64,000 bases of DNA, from the NCBI GenBank assembly GCA_037043235.1, contig JAWRVZ010000132.1:1100501-1164500 (forward strand), given 5' to 3'. Made by a program: the position numbers and the translations under genes. The notes beneath the pieces were generated by a model, which saw only the letters and a list, made by a program, of their open reading frames with translations, made no database searches and was not told where the DNA came from. This stretch comes from Rhodeus uyekii (Eukaryota; Chordata; Actinopteri; Cypriniformes; Acheilognathidae). Of the stretch, positions 1 through 12,400 are shown piece after piece. Each line of letters begins with the position of its first letter. Position 1 is the first letter of the stretch.

Positions 1-681
1 GTACAAAGTAAGAATGAAGGCATTTCACACACGGGCCATAATAGCACACGCATGTGTCGCTGCAGGATAACAGGCTGTCGTCGGTGATTAAGGCTGTGTG
101 TTAGTCCCTCTCAGGGCTGGAGCGGGGTGGGGTCATGTTTTCGCGCTCTTTATTTACGGCTTGTGTCGCGGTGCATCAGTCACTTGAAAATGAAATCGCA
201 CAGACGCTCAGTGACAGACAGGGAGTAACGGCGACAACAACACACACTCCGTACCCCGTATCAGATGTTATCTGTAATGAAGTAAGTGCCGTGTGAAGAC
301 GTTTGCAGCTTCCTGAGGCCCATGATGCTCTCTGATTACCTGAGTGGAAGCCCAGATCTCCTGACTACACCTTGGAGCATTCGACTCTCAGCCCAAATAT
401 ATTTTACTCCAGACAGCAAGAAAAAGTCTAATATCCAGGTACTGAATGGTTAGGCTATTCTCACTGGGCAATTTGTCATTTAGCAGACATTTCTATATAA
501 AGCAAATTCTATTACGTTTTCTACCGCCACCTGTGGATATGTATCAAGGCGCAACGGTGAAGCTAAAACATTTAGATTACATCACAAATGCTTAACCACT
601 ACACCACAACTTTTCAGCATGAGATGTAAAAGACACGAGTTTCAATATCTAGCAATGTGAACACTGTGCAAAATAAAATAA

Positions 682-842
682 AATGTACATTTATGCATTT
701 AGCAGACGCTTTTATCCAATGTGACTTACACTGCATTCAAGAAACACACTGACATTCTAATCAGTTTTTACTTTCCCTGGGAAACGAACCCATGACCTTG
801 GTGTTGCAAGCGGCACGTTCTACTGTTTGAGCTACAGGAAAC
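682..842 (-). repeat. tRNA-derived SINE (V-SINE-like), reverse orientation
   Basis: Read on the minus strand it has a tRNA-like head with a B-box GGTTCGTTTCC (complement near 780-790) and ends in the tail AAAGCGTCTGCTAAATGC (complement near 695-712), typical of fish SINEs. A short second tail fragment in the opposite direction follows at about 870-905. The same SINE type is present at 40395. Confidence 0.75.
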
Positions 843-910
843 CTGTAATGCATGCCATGCCATTAAATGCAATGCAGGTTGCTTTGGATAAAAGCATAAA
901 TAGACTTGCA

Positions 911-2200
911 TTCTCGTTATTATTCCATGAAGCACTAAAATAGTACATTAGAAACGTAAATTAATAAATAAATCACTTTCAGGTCAATTATTGCCATGGC
1001 AGAGCAAGAACATTTTTTGAAAGTTAGTTCAATTATGTGAACATGTTTATTGCTAGACAACTGAATAAGAACAGAACAGCAAACATGATGTTAACCAAAG
1101 GAAAGGTTGTTTGCAATGACTTCGGGCAGCTAGGCATCCAAAACCAAGCGCTATTTATATCCTAAAATCTCTAAAACTGCTAGACATTCTCACATTTCAA
1201 TGACATTTTGAATCAGCAGCAAAATCTGACATAAACTGGCTCATGAATGTTATTTCTTATGCTCAAACAGCGCTCAGGCTGGAGTAGCCAATGAGCATTT
1301 GCAGACTGCCATGATGACCTTACCAATTAGTGATTGACTTATTTATTCCACCATATTTCACTTTCTTCCATTCGTTGTAATATGATGTCTGAGGTGACTC
1401 ACTAGGATACTAAGTGATCACATTACTGCATAAACACACAAAGTACAGTATGCACAACAGGCTTTGGCTAAGCGTTTACATCTGCTTCTATAGAGCATGT
1501 TCCCTGGCCAAAAAGGCAGTGGGAAATCTGTTGAGACACCCCGTCGAGCACAAGGACAGGTGTGAAAAGAGTAAGGGCCTTTGTGCATGAAGTGTCTAAG
1601 GGGAGGATTACTTTTGCAGGAACAGTCCTTCACTGTATATTTAACAGCTTTTGTTAAGGCATAACAGGCAAAAGACTCATCCACTGGATTTTTGGTCTTG
1701 CTGTGAGACAAAGGATTTTGAGAATACATCTCTTCACCAAAAATTCACCATGGTAACCATAATTTCCACCAAAGTACCTTAGTAACTGCAGATATTGACT
1801 GAGTCTCATTCCACTGACAAGTTCTCTATGATGTAAATAAAGATATCCACTGAAGCGTCCTTTGTAACCGTAATTATTCTACAATAACTTAACATTAAAA
1901 TACGAGTAATAATGAGTGATGATTCGGTGCTGGAATTGGTTATTTTTAATGCTGAGTGGTCATTGCTGTTGTTGCAGTGTATTCACTACTGCACAGCTGA
2001 CCTACAAAATCCTGGGACTGATGGTGGCAGATGGAATGAAGTTATCAAATGAAATGTCAAGTATATTTAAGCACTTCAGTTGGTCTGCTTCCTCCAATTA
2101 CCATCTAACAAGAATTTAGTTTTATGTCAAAATAAAAAACAAGTGATAGTCGTAGTCGTTCATACTGGTCTGGAGAAAAACAAAACAAAATAATCCTCCA
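911..2200. other. Intronic stretch with nothing recognised
   Basis: AT-rich, no long open frame, no terminal repeats noticed. The short ORFs here show no family signature. Confidence 0.5.
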
Positions 2201-2691
2201 AAATATTTCGCCCTGGTCCGCTTAGCATTCACACTGGCATTTTAACACCGAACTTAAAGCCGTAGGGATATGTTCACAACCTGATTCGGATTTTATTACA
2301 TATGTTTCATGATGGAACTTACCAAACATCCAAAGCAACGCTGTGTTCTGGGATAAATGCGCTTGTTGTATGTCCGTAACTACATATGATGATATTTTGA
2401 CCAGTTGACAACTCTTGAAGAGCTTATAAAGTGTGCAATGGAGTCAGTGGCAGGAATTTCACCAACACACACACACATGAACCAAGATACCGATTGTCTG
2501 TCCCGAACTGTGATGGGCAACATCATGACTACGAAGAGAAAGAACAGGTATGATTGAGCATTCTGTCCTTTTTAGTGTCATATCTTGTGACATATCTTGT
2601 TTTTGGTTTGTTGACATGTCTTTGGTCCGTGTTGTGTTAATATTTTAGTCGAACCGCACCAGAGTTCAAGTCGAATCTTTTCGCCAGTTTC

Positions 2692-3352
2692 AGGGCCCGT
2701 CCACACAGAGACGTGGATCACTGCATCCGCATACATTTCTTATCGTATTGGCGTTCCGTCCACACGCATCCGGCGGTTTGGGAGACTGAATTCGCTCTCT
2801 TTTGATACCGGGTCCTAAAGTGGATAGATCTGAATCCGACACCCTCGCGGTATCGTGTGGACGGCCAATCCGTATATTTTTTGTTTACCGATGATGTCAT
2901 CACATCATGTGTCGGCTGCGTTACAGTAACAGCAACAGTGTTGCCAGATTGTACAGAAGATTTCCAGCCCAACTACAGCTTAAAACCCGCCCATTTAAAA
3001 AATACCAGCCCAAAGTGCGCACTCTTATAAATAAATAAACAAGCCCAAATTTTAGCAACCAGCCCAATGCATTTTTTCCCGGTCGGACGTGACCAAAAGG
3101 AGCGCAATTGGGCGGTAACCCACCCAATCTGGCAACACTGAACAGCAACGACAATGCGCATGCTCAAAGTCTTCTTCTCTGTGTATAGTGTATATCTGTG
3201 GCAGAATTACAGCGCCCCATACTGGTCTGGCATATAAACTACACCGTTATCAGTCGGTTTTAGTGGTCTCGTGTGGACGCTGATATTTCTTGCGCCGACG
3301 CCGTGTTTATGATAGGATAGGGAATGCACCGGCATCGTGTGGACGTGGCCTT
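2692..3352. mobile_element. MITE with GTCCACAC terminal inverted repeats
   Basis: The left end AGGGCCCGTCCACAC and the right end (reverse complement AAGGCCACGTCCACAC) form imperfect terminal inverted repeats. CGTGTGGACG-type motifs recur internally. The size is 661 bp including a nested hAT MITE at 2936-3140. No clear target duplication was seen, so the superfamily is left open. Confidence 0.6.
2936..3140. mobile_element. hAT-type MITE nested in another MITE
   Basis: A 205-bp element with terminal inverted repeats CAGTGTTGCCAGATTG / CAATCTGGCAACACTG, flanked by a perfect 8-bp target duplication AACAGCAA (2928-2935 and 3141-3148). The 8-bp duplication and the CAGTG terminus are diagnostic of the hAT superfamily. 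A shorter copy of the same family is at 32775-32857. It codes for nothing. Confidence 0.85.
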
Positions 3353-4383
3353 AGTCCGTTTGTTTGGTGTGCATCAGGGTTTGGGTGGCAACGTTCACAC
3401 TAATTCAAATGAACTAACAGAGCAATCGCACCAGAGTTCATATTAATTGAACCAAACATGCCAAGTGTGAACCAGGCCACGACTGGTTTTAGTGCATTGC
3501 GCAGCGCGCCATTTTTGACTTTGGGGGTGCGTTGCAATCGTCTTGTGCAGCGGGTGATATGTGCTTTCACTTTCGTTCTCACAGTCGCGATTTTAAACAA
3601 TTGAAAATCTGAGGGGGCCGGACATGTAAATGAGGGGGGCCCAGGCCCCGTGGCTATGCCACTGGTGTGAACACACCCTCAAATTCAGATATCTCTTAAC
3701 TATTCTGGGCAAACCTGAAGAGTGCACAGTCATGAGTCTAGATTTCTGCAGATATCCCGTTTCCTCACTTGGCACATCTCATTTTCCTCTCCTCCCATTT
3801 CTTCATCCCTCACTATCATCTCATCATGTCTCAGCATCCATCTCTCATTTCTTCCTTCGCTGCTCTCCAGGCCTGATGAGGAGATACGCAGAGCTGGCTG
3901 GGAGATGGCAGCCAATGAAACTGGGAGCTTTTTTGAAATGGCCAATCACATTTGAGGTGATTTACATCAGCCAATCAGCTCCGGCAAGATTTCATAACTT
4001 CATGAAGACGTAAATATGAAGCATTCATTTGTCTGTTCTTCTGAATGTACTGACGCTGCACTGTGTCGATGTCTGTCTCTGAGCTAAAAGTGTGTCTTTT
4101 TAATTAATGGCTTTGGCTAGACGTCTTAATCAAGTCAGGACAAATCTTATACAAATACATTCAAGAGAACAGTTTGGATTTTTTCCCCTCAATGTAGACA
4201 AGGCCTCTCTGCCTAAAGTGAGCTCCATTTCTGAAATTATAACATACAAGAAATGGACTTGTCAGCACAAATCCCGGATCTGAACCCAACTGAACACCTT
4301 TGGGATGAATCGAAACACTGACTGCATGTCAACATCAGTCTAATGCTCTTGTGTGTGAATGGGAAACAAATCCCAACAGCTGC

Positions 4384-5911
4384 TGTTACGTTCCAGAGTG
4401 TTCGTAGTGTTTGTTTTCTGTCCACCCCTTTTGTTTATCTTGCTCTTACACCTCTCAGGTCCCGCGATTGAACAGCTCCCCGCCGTCAATCAGGGTTAAC
4501 GAAGTCACGCCTCTTCTAAAGGAACCAATGGACCATAAAGATCCGGAAGTTATGAGTAACGGCAGCCCGTCATTTCGGCGTTGCTCTTTGCCTGTTTGCT
4601 GCTAGCTGTTTGTTTTGTCCGTGACTGGAGTGTTTTGAGTTATATCTGTTTATGTCATTTGATATACTGTTTACCTTCGTATACCTTAGAGTTTATCACA
4701 TCTGACTTAAGGAGACGAGGTTATCAGGTCACGTGACATACATTGCCACACGCAGGTTTTTGTTTGTTTAGATCCATCAGTTTAGAAGCGGGAGCTATAT
4801 TGTAATTTTGGTTTTCTTAGTTAGAGTAGTTAGCCGGCGTTGCGCCGAAGATTTGTTTGTTTCTTTTTAGATTAGAAATATTTTTGTTTGTAGTTAGTAG
4901 ATGTTTTGGTTTTATTTATTTCTTTGATTTAGCTCTCCGCTTATTTGTCTCCTAATATATTCTATTTACGTTTAAGGTCTTTAAATGTTTTGTTATCCAA
5001 TTGTTTCCCTGTACGTTGTGGTGGTTGTAACCTCTAATACAAAAATATTTCTAATCTAAAAAGAAACAAACAAATCCCGGACAAGCCCCCAATTATGTTA
5101 CGACTCCTTAAAGATGTTAGTCTAGGAGGAAAATAGGAGCGTAACACAGAAATATAAATGAATGAAAATCGCGCTATTCTAAGTATGTAAGAATGTATTG
5201 TCTGAAACTTCGTGGAGCCATGAATGAAAGAGAGTCAAAGTGAAATTAAAGATGGATTTTGTATTAGAGGTTACAACCACCACAACGTACAGGGAAACAA
5301 TTGGATAACAAAACATTTAAAGACCTTAAACGTAAATAGAATATATTAGGAGACAAATAAGCGGAGAGCTAAATCAAAGAAATAAATAAAACCAAAACAT
5401 CTACTAACTACAAACAAAAATATTTCTAATCTAAAAAGAAACAAACAAATCTTCGGCGCAACGCCGGCTAACTACTCTAACTAAGAAAACCAAAATTACA
5501 ATATAGCTCCCGCTTCTAAACTGATGGATCTAAACAAACAAAAACCTGCGTGTGGCAATGTATGTCACGTGACCTGATAACCTCGTCTCCTTAAGTCAGA
5601 TGTGATAAACTCTAAGGTATACGAAGGTAAACAGTATATCAAATGACATAAACAGATATAACTCAAAACACTCCAGTCACGGACAAAACAAACAGCTAGC
5701 AGCAAACAGGCAAAGAGCAACGCCGAAATGACGCGCTGCCGTTACTCGTCACTTCCGGATCTTTATGGTCCATTGGTTCCTTTAGCGTGACTTCGTTAAC
5801 CCTGATTGACGGCGGGGAGCTGTTCAATCGGGGGACCTGAGAGGTGTAAGAGCAAGATAAACAAAAGGGGTGGACAGAAAACAAACACTACGAACACTCT
5901 GGAACGTAACA
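4384..5911. mobile_element. Foldback-like element with ~650-bp inverted arms
   Basis: 1528 bp beginning TGTTACGTTCCAGAG and ending CTCTGGAACGTAACA, flanked by a perfect 5-bp target duplication GCTGC (4379-4383 and 5912-5916). The left arm (4384 to about 5044) and right arm (about 5260-5911) are near-identical inverted copies. The differences seen are a 6-base indel and several substitutions near the outer ends. The ~215-bp centre contains an extra copy of about 36 bases of the right arm (5041-5076, matching 5416-5451) and another TGTTACG (5096-5102). The TG...CA ends and 5-bp duplication fit two LTRs joined head to head; a long-TIR foldback transposon is the alternative. No transposase or RT is encoded. 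Confidence 0.75.
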
Positions 5912-5916
5912 GCTGC

Positions 5917-7139
5917 TCTTCACAGAATAATAGTTATGGCAGGAAAGGGACAACTTCAAATGAATGCCCATGATTTTGTAAATAAATGTATAAATATGGG
6001 CAGCCATACAGTGTGTAACTGAGACTGAGTGTCTAAGAAACTTTACAGTGTGTGATACATTCAGGTTGTAATGCTGACTAGATGAAAACATTTCAGAAAC
6101 CAACTGGTTTCTTCTAATGGAATTACACGTCAATGTTATAATAAAAGTTGAAAGTTTTTTCATTTGCATCTTTTCACGCACAGGCAGCAATGCTGTCAAA
6201 GCAATCCCAAAAAACACGAATCTATGAAAACGACTAAAATATAATATTCTTTTATCTTTATAAAAGAAACACCACATGCAATGAACGGACAAAATGCATA
6301 AAAGGTTTTCTGTTTTTAGTTGAAAACAATGTCATGTGAAAAACCCCTTAGAAGCAACTTATAAAAAAGTACAAAAGAGTGGCAAAAACAAAGAAAAGTA
6401 GCAACATGCTGCATGCTAAAACATGCTACATGCTAAGCTAAAACAAAGAATAACTCATGATTTCAAGAAAATTTTAAATGCGATTTTTTTTTCCTGCACT
6501 TGGCTAGATCATGATAGACCTACATGATTAAGGCTTTAAAAGAAGAACAAATCTTTTCTAGCACCTGTGAGAGCCCAATCAAATCAATCAATCAATCAGG
6601 CCAGCCAATCAGCGCTATCGAACACAGGAAGGAGTTCAGACGAGCAGGAAATGCTGCGGTCAGACTCATCTATGTAAAACACATCCAGTCTGAGACAGGC
6701 ATCGACCCCTTCAGGAGCATTAGTCTGATGAATAGAGCCGTCTGCATTACACAAGACAAATGGTTTTTGACCTCTGCAAACACTCACGCATTCAGAACTC
6801 ACAAAAACTTCAGAGGCCATGTTCACCGTTTCAACATAACACGCTAACGGCGTTCAAAAAGAGAGAGAATTTGAATAATTCCTGTGTCATTTTAGCTCTA
6901 AACTAAAACCAGGTGAACATGGTATGACTTACTGTGCGAGACACAATTTGGGAATCGTAAGGACTTTGGTAACACTTTACACCAAGGTTAATGTTAATTT
7001 ACAAATACACTATTGTTCTTTGTCAACTCATGTCTGTTCAAAATACATTAATGTTAATAAATAAATGCCAATTTTTTTACTCACACTGGAGAAAAACCTT
7101 TTCACACATAAATAAATGTAACAATAAAAGCAGTCCCTA
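5917..7139. other. Intronic stretch with nothing recognised
   Basis: AT-rich, mostly single-copy-looking sequence without diagnostic termini or open frames of note. Confidence 0.5.
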
Positions 7140-7440
7140 TATATGTATACACACACGTATGAACCAAAGGCTGCATTTTATTTAATCAAAAATACAAATA
7201 ATACTGTGAAATATTACAATTTAATATATTTTAAAATGAAATTTATTACTGTGATCAAAGCTGTATTTTCAGTCAAGCATCACATGATCCTTCACAAATC
7301 ATTCTAACATCATAAGAAACATTTATGATGATTATCAAAATAATGATGAAATGTTGAAAAGACTGATTTTTTTTATCTGTGTAAATGCTTTTGATAAATG
7401 TATCTTATCTGAATAAAAGTATTAATTTCTTTAAAGAATC
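7140..7440 (-). repeat. Common interspersed repeat, fish type
   Basis: Contains, on the complementary strand, the AAGGATCATGTGATGC motif and adjacent A/T-rich segments that recur at 31480, 42650, 43690, 51473, 55172, 61920 and 63500. Its many copies identify it as an interspersed repeat; I cannot assign the superfamily from these fragments. Confidence 0.6.
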
Positions 7441-8960
7441 TTGTGTGTGTGTATATACAACAAATAAGATACAGACTTTGTCCATATGAAATTAAACATA
7501 AATGTTACTTAGATGTCGCGATTATCACTTTGACTCAAGATCCCAAGATTATACCCAACAATCAGACAAGCAACAAGAACGGAGAAAATAAAATAAAAAT
7601 AATTCACACAATGGGCACCCAGCTTTAATTAAAACACTGGGACAGGATTTCTAAGCTTCAGGACCGCTTAACGCTACACTGGTGCTACATAATTCCCAGA
7701 ATAACTCAGCAGAAAGAACAAAAGAGAAGACGATAATCTGAAGTGACATATCCCGCCTCCGTTTGAGAGAAATTGGGTGACTTGATCAAGGATCTCATAT
7801 CGAAAGCTGTGATAAACTCGTTAAATGTTAACGATTTAGGGACAAGCGCCGCTGAACCTCCCTATCAATATTTTATAGGCCTGCCTTGCAGAATCAAGCT
7901 CTTTAATCACAAAGGGGAGGTGGGGTTCTTTCTCGCCAAAAGCACATTCACAAATTTGCAGTCCGCAGCAAGACACAATTGCTCGGCTTGAGCCCCAAAT
8001 ACCATCAGTTTCAAGAACCCATGATTTTACTGCGATTAAATTCCAGACTTGGTTTCACGGCGACCTCGACATCTATTTTTCACTGTACAAAGTTATTTTT
8101 CCCTTTATCTCCAGTTTATCTCTACCTCATTGCCTTCTGCCTTTCAGTTGGCCTCAGTTAATCACATTTTGTGAAGCAGTGCTTCTCCAAATAAACAACC
8201 TTTTAGACAGGCTGTTACTCTACCGGCCCACGATATTGCAGCGCTTCTGACAGGAGGCCTGAAATGTTCCAAACAATTGAGTCGCCACAGTGGCTGAACA
8301 GGCAGATATAGAGATGTGTAACTGTAAATGAGGTTACGCAGCAAAAAAAGGCCACCCGATGGGCAATAAGAATGCCGTCATGTATGAATGTGCGAGTGGT
8401 GTACGTGCTGACCCAATCTCTGTGTGCGCATAGATAAGGGAATCTTAGATTTAGCATGAAATTGCATTTGCAACAAATTTTATTATAGAAATCTGATATA
8501 TTTCAGTCAAACGGGAGGGGCTTAATTTTATTATCATGATTTTTTACAAGCTAATGGGCCAATTCCAATAACATTTGCTGATTTTTTTCCTCTTTAAGAT
8601 AATGTATTTGTTATTTATATGCTCTATTGCTGTATTGGTACAGTCTGGTACAGTATTTGTCTGCGCTCTCTTCTCTTAATGTTCATATTCCTTGTTTAAA
8701 GACTCCGTAATATTTCCATACAAATGACATTTTAGGAAAAGATTGCAATAAAGTTTGTGTTCAAAAAAGAAAGGAAGGAAGAAAGATCAGTTTGATTGAA
8801 TAATTCAATGACTTGTTCCTCACTTCAAATCAAACACTTGTTTAATTTGTCTGGATGAATCATCATTTCTGAATGAATCTTTTGAATGAATGATTCAAGA
8901 CCAAATACATTTTTAAAAGTCACATGTCTCCACCTAATGATCTAATGATGTAATTGATGT
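7441..8960. other. Single-copy-looking intronic stretch
   Basis: 7740-8160 has balanced base composition, shows no repeat seen elsewhere in the window and carries only short open frames. It could include a conserved non-coding element but nothing in the single sequence proves that. Confidence 0.4.
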
Positions 8961-8961
8961 A

Positions 8962-9463
8962 CAGTAATACCTTGAGATACGAACGTCCCAACATATGAGT
9001 ATTCCGAGATATGAGCAAGCCATCAAGAGATTTTTTGCTTTGAGATACAAGTAAAGATTTGAGATACAAGCAAGCCTTCAAGCTAACTTTTTTTGAGATA
9101 CGAATCAAGATTTGAGATACGAGCAGCTTACAGACACCGATGCTAGGTAGTCGAGCACTCGGAGCAGCTCAAGCCGCCTCTTTTATGGGGTAATTGCATA
9201 TGATCTCCACTAGAGGCACCTTGGTTTTACAGCGGGAGGTTAACGAGTCACGAGTATTAAGCTGGGAGCAGCACGAGTTATGTGTGTTATGAGTTATGTG
9301 TTTTTTACATTGTTATTAGCACTAATAAGGGAGTTTTTTTGAGGGCCGGAACGGACACATTTTTTTTCTGTTATTTCTTATGATAAATGATTTGAGATAC
9401 GAGCAATTCGAGTTATGAGCTCAGTCCTGGAACGGATTATACTCGTATCTCAAGGCATTACTG
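8962..9463 (+). mobile_element. pogo/Tigger-like MITE with TA duplication
   Basis: The ends CAGTAATACCTTGAGATACG and CTCGTATCTCAAGGCATTACTG form terminal inverted repeats flanked by TA on both sides (8960-8961, 9464-9465), as for the Tc1/mariner-pogo group. It is rich in internal GAGATACGAG repeats and has no transposase. Related copies are at 50670-50832 and, inverted, at 53246-53963. Confidence 0.8.
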
Positions 9464-9465
9464 TA

Positions 9466-12400
9466 ATTGTAATTGAAGCATCAAAAAGATGATTTACTCT
9501 TTGATCACTACCATAGACATCCAAAAATATAAACTTTTATCACAATACTTCTGAGATGATATGAATTATTGTAAAAGACTGAAACAATTATACTGCGTGG
9601 CTGTTTGTGAAGCTGTTTTTCTTATCTATACATGGCAACCGCTCTCTCTGGGTCAGCGGCAGCCCCAACACAGATTTGAATGCTCACTGTGATTTTACTC
9701 GTCAAAGGTTTAAAAGACACAGGAGAATCATTGACATTTAGCAATAAGATTATGTGGGTGTTTGAATCGAGAGAGCGATCTTATAGCGGTTATTCGTTCA
9801 GCTTTAACATGTTGTTCTGTGGGCATCGCGGGTAAAGCGTGACTGCTGTGGATCTGACAGAATCGTAGTGAGGATAAATCAGGATCGGAGTGAAGATAAA
9901 CCTAGATCGAGGAGGATCAGAAGTCTTAGTGCTAACCCACACTGAATGCTCCTTCAATGGGAATTGGGAACACATACAAAAGAGCTCGCTACATGTTAGC
10001 ATGACTTCCACACTGCAGCAGTGATGTAACACAAAGAAACGATAAACCAGAGCTGCCTCTAATAGACTCTGTTCTTTCACAGATTTACTGCTGTCCTAAA
10101 TCAAGCTATTTAATTTGGTTAATATGTGCATGCATTAAAAAAAAAATCTCTATAACCATTTACAAATTCGTCAAGGATATGATGCCTAGCAGTTTTTTTA
10201 AAACTGAAAACTGAGTTTTTTTAAAACTCAAAAGGTTTTTTTTACTCCAGTGACATGCCGCAACACAAATACAGAATATTTCTCACATAAATATTGGCTC
10301 CAAAATGAACAAAATCACAATCAGTGACAATGACTTGCACATTTTGTCACAAAGTTGAAATGAAAACTACCTAATAACTGCTATTACATATGGATAAAAA
10401 AAAGTATATTGTCACTGTAGGATGAAAGTAAAAAAAAAAAATTATTAATAAGAATTTATTATATGTTTATATATAAAGACTATAGCTTATAGCCAAACAC
10501 AGATAATCTTCATGAATTTAAGCAATATAAAAGATTTCTATTTTAAATAAATGCTGAACTGTCTAACCATCTAAGAATGTTTCATGAGCACGAAATAAAC
10601 ATCATAGAATGATTTCTGAAATATCATGAAAACTGGAATAAAAGATGCTTTGCCGTAAATACACAATGCTCACTGTAATAATATTTCACAATTTCTTGTT
10701 TTTACTGTATTTTTGATCAAATAAGAGACATCTTTCAAAAATATATACAAAAAAAATCTCATTGAACTCACATTTTTGAACTATAATTCTAAAGCCTATT
10801 AAAACCAAAAATAGATGGCATGCACAGAACAACAAAACAATTAAGTGCAGAAAAGACAGTGAAGAACAAAAATGGTTCCAATTTCATACACATAAAAATA
10901 CTGTGGGTAATGGTCTGTAAATTTCTCCACTCATCTGCTTTTGGCAGTTCTGGCGAAAAGTAAATTTTCGACCCTGGGGCCAAAGCACACAAACACGCGC
11001 ACGCACACACGCACATACGCACTCACACACACACGCACGCATACACACACACAACCAGCCACGAGTAACACTGACGGAGCAGCCACACAGGTGCAGGACC
11101 AGTTCAGTGACGGAACATCATCTCGATCCGCTCTGCCAAGAGTCGTTACCAATTCAATCAACGTGTCAACAAACAAGTATCCTATAAACAGAAAGAGAAT
11201 GACAGAGAGAGAGAGAGAGAGAGAGCCAGTCGCTGGGGTAGAAGGATATCGTCTCTACAAGTAGGAAGAGTGCAGCACACAAAATGAAAAATGAAAAACC
11301 ATTTTGACAGAGACAGACAGGAATCTGTAGGTTAGTCGGCTAAAATAATCACAAGATGCCAAAACAAATGCCACTTTTTTGTATGATTTTCCTGCTATTC
11401 AGAAACCTCGACACACTATCACCTCAGTTTTATTGTGAAGTTTCTATGGTTTCCGCTCACACCTCGTTCTCATGCAATCGCCCACTTGTCAGATGCAACA
11501 TCTTGTTAGTGTCACTGAAAATTCTAATCACTCATTATGAGGGTTTATGCATTTCCATGTTATGGCCTTTAACAGTCATCTGTTTACATTTTGATTAATC
11601 CATCTAATCCGTTGCACCTATTTAATAGATTTGTTCAATATTAGAACCATATGCCTGTGTAAATCTTGATTCTGTTGATTACATTTAATTACACTTGTGG
11701 ATGAATTAATGTCAAATGCCAAACAGCCACAATTGACATATTAATCATAGATTGGGAAGCACTTCATAACTCTAATGAATCAATATTAACATAACTGATC
11801 AGCAGTTCTTGTGAAATCGTGTTACGAATTAGTTCGTTAACTCTGCATATTAAGCTGGGACAGGAGAAAGTATGTTAATTCTGAAAAGAATAACAAAAAC
11901 TTTGAGATGGAGAGGAAATTACACAATTTTTGGGTGAACTATCCCTTTAACCAACACTTTCTTAGGTTAGTACATACTGTAAAAAAATTTCTTTTCATTT
12001 TCTGCACTTTACTTTTGAGTAAACATGGTAAAATATCTTAAACCCTTGCTGAGAGTACTATATTCTTCATATTCTGGCTGAAATAATATGAAACTTCCAA
12101 AATACTTCAAAAGTGCTCCAATTCAGGAAATCTGACCAACTTTCTGAGGTGTTATGGAGAAAAAAACGTCTGGCATGGATAAAAAAGATCAACAATCACA
12201 ATTGAATATGCAGATGTATGCATGAAAGAGTGAAGTATGCATGTGATGCAATGCTATGAAGTATGCAGATATTGTTAGCTTTGACCATCAAGCATTCGAA
12301 CAATGGAAGATTTCTAATAGAAGATAGAAGAGTGCTGCAGGGATGACATATTTTTGTAGGCCAAAACCTTGAAACTGTTTTAGTCAGTGGGTTTTTGGTT

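Larger units (their letters stand above)
2210..3480. mobile_element. Possible outer DNA element enclosing nested MITEs
   Basis: The left end near 2212 (CCTGGTCCGC, then TTCACACTGGCAT) and the right end near 3450-3478 (ATGCCAAGTGTGAACCAGG) look like imperfect inverted termini. GCACCAGAGTTCA occurs both at about 2657 and at about 3429, as if a once continuous element was split by the 2692-3352 insertion. The assignment is tentative. Confidence 0.35.

Noticed and set aside
3630..4013. Plus-strand ORF of 127 residues
   Set aside because: Partly overlaps repeat-like sequence and a Ser/His-rich low-complexity stretch; another frame is also open here.
4411..5884. Two near-identical ~62-residue ORFs starting MFSVHPFC
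   Set aside because: They are the same segment in the two arms of the foldback-like element. An indel between the arms is tolerated without any sign of coding constraint.
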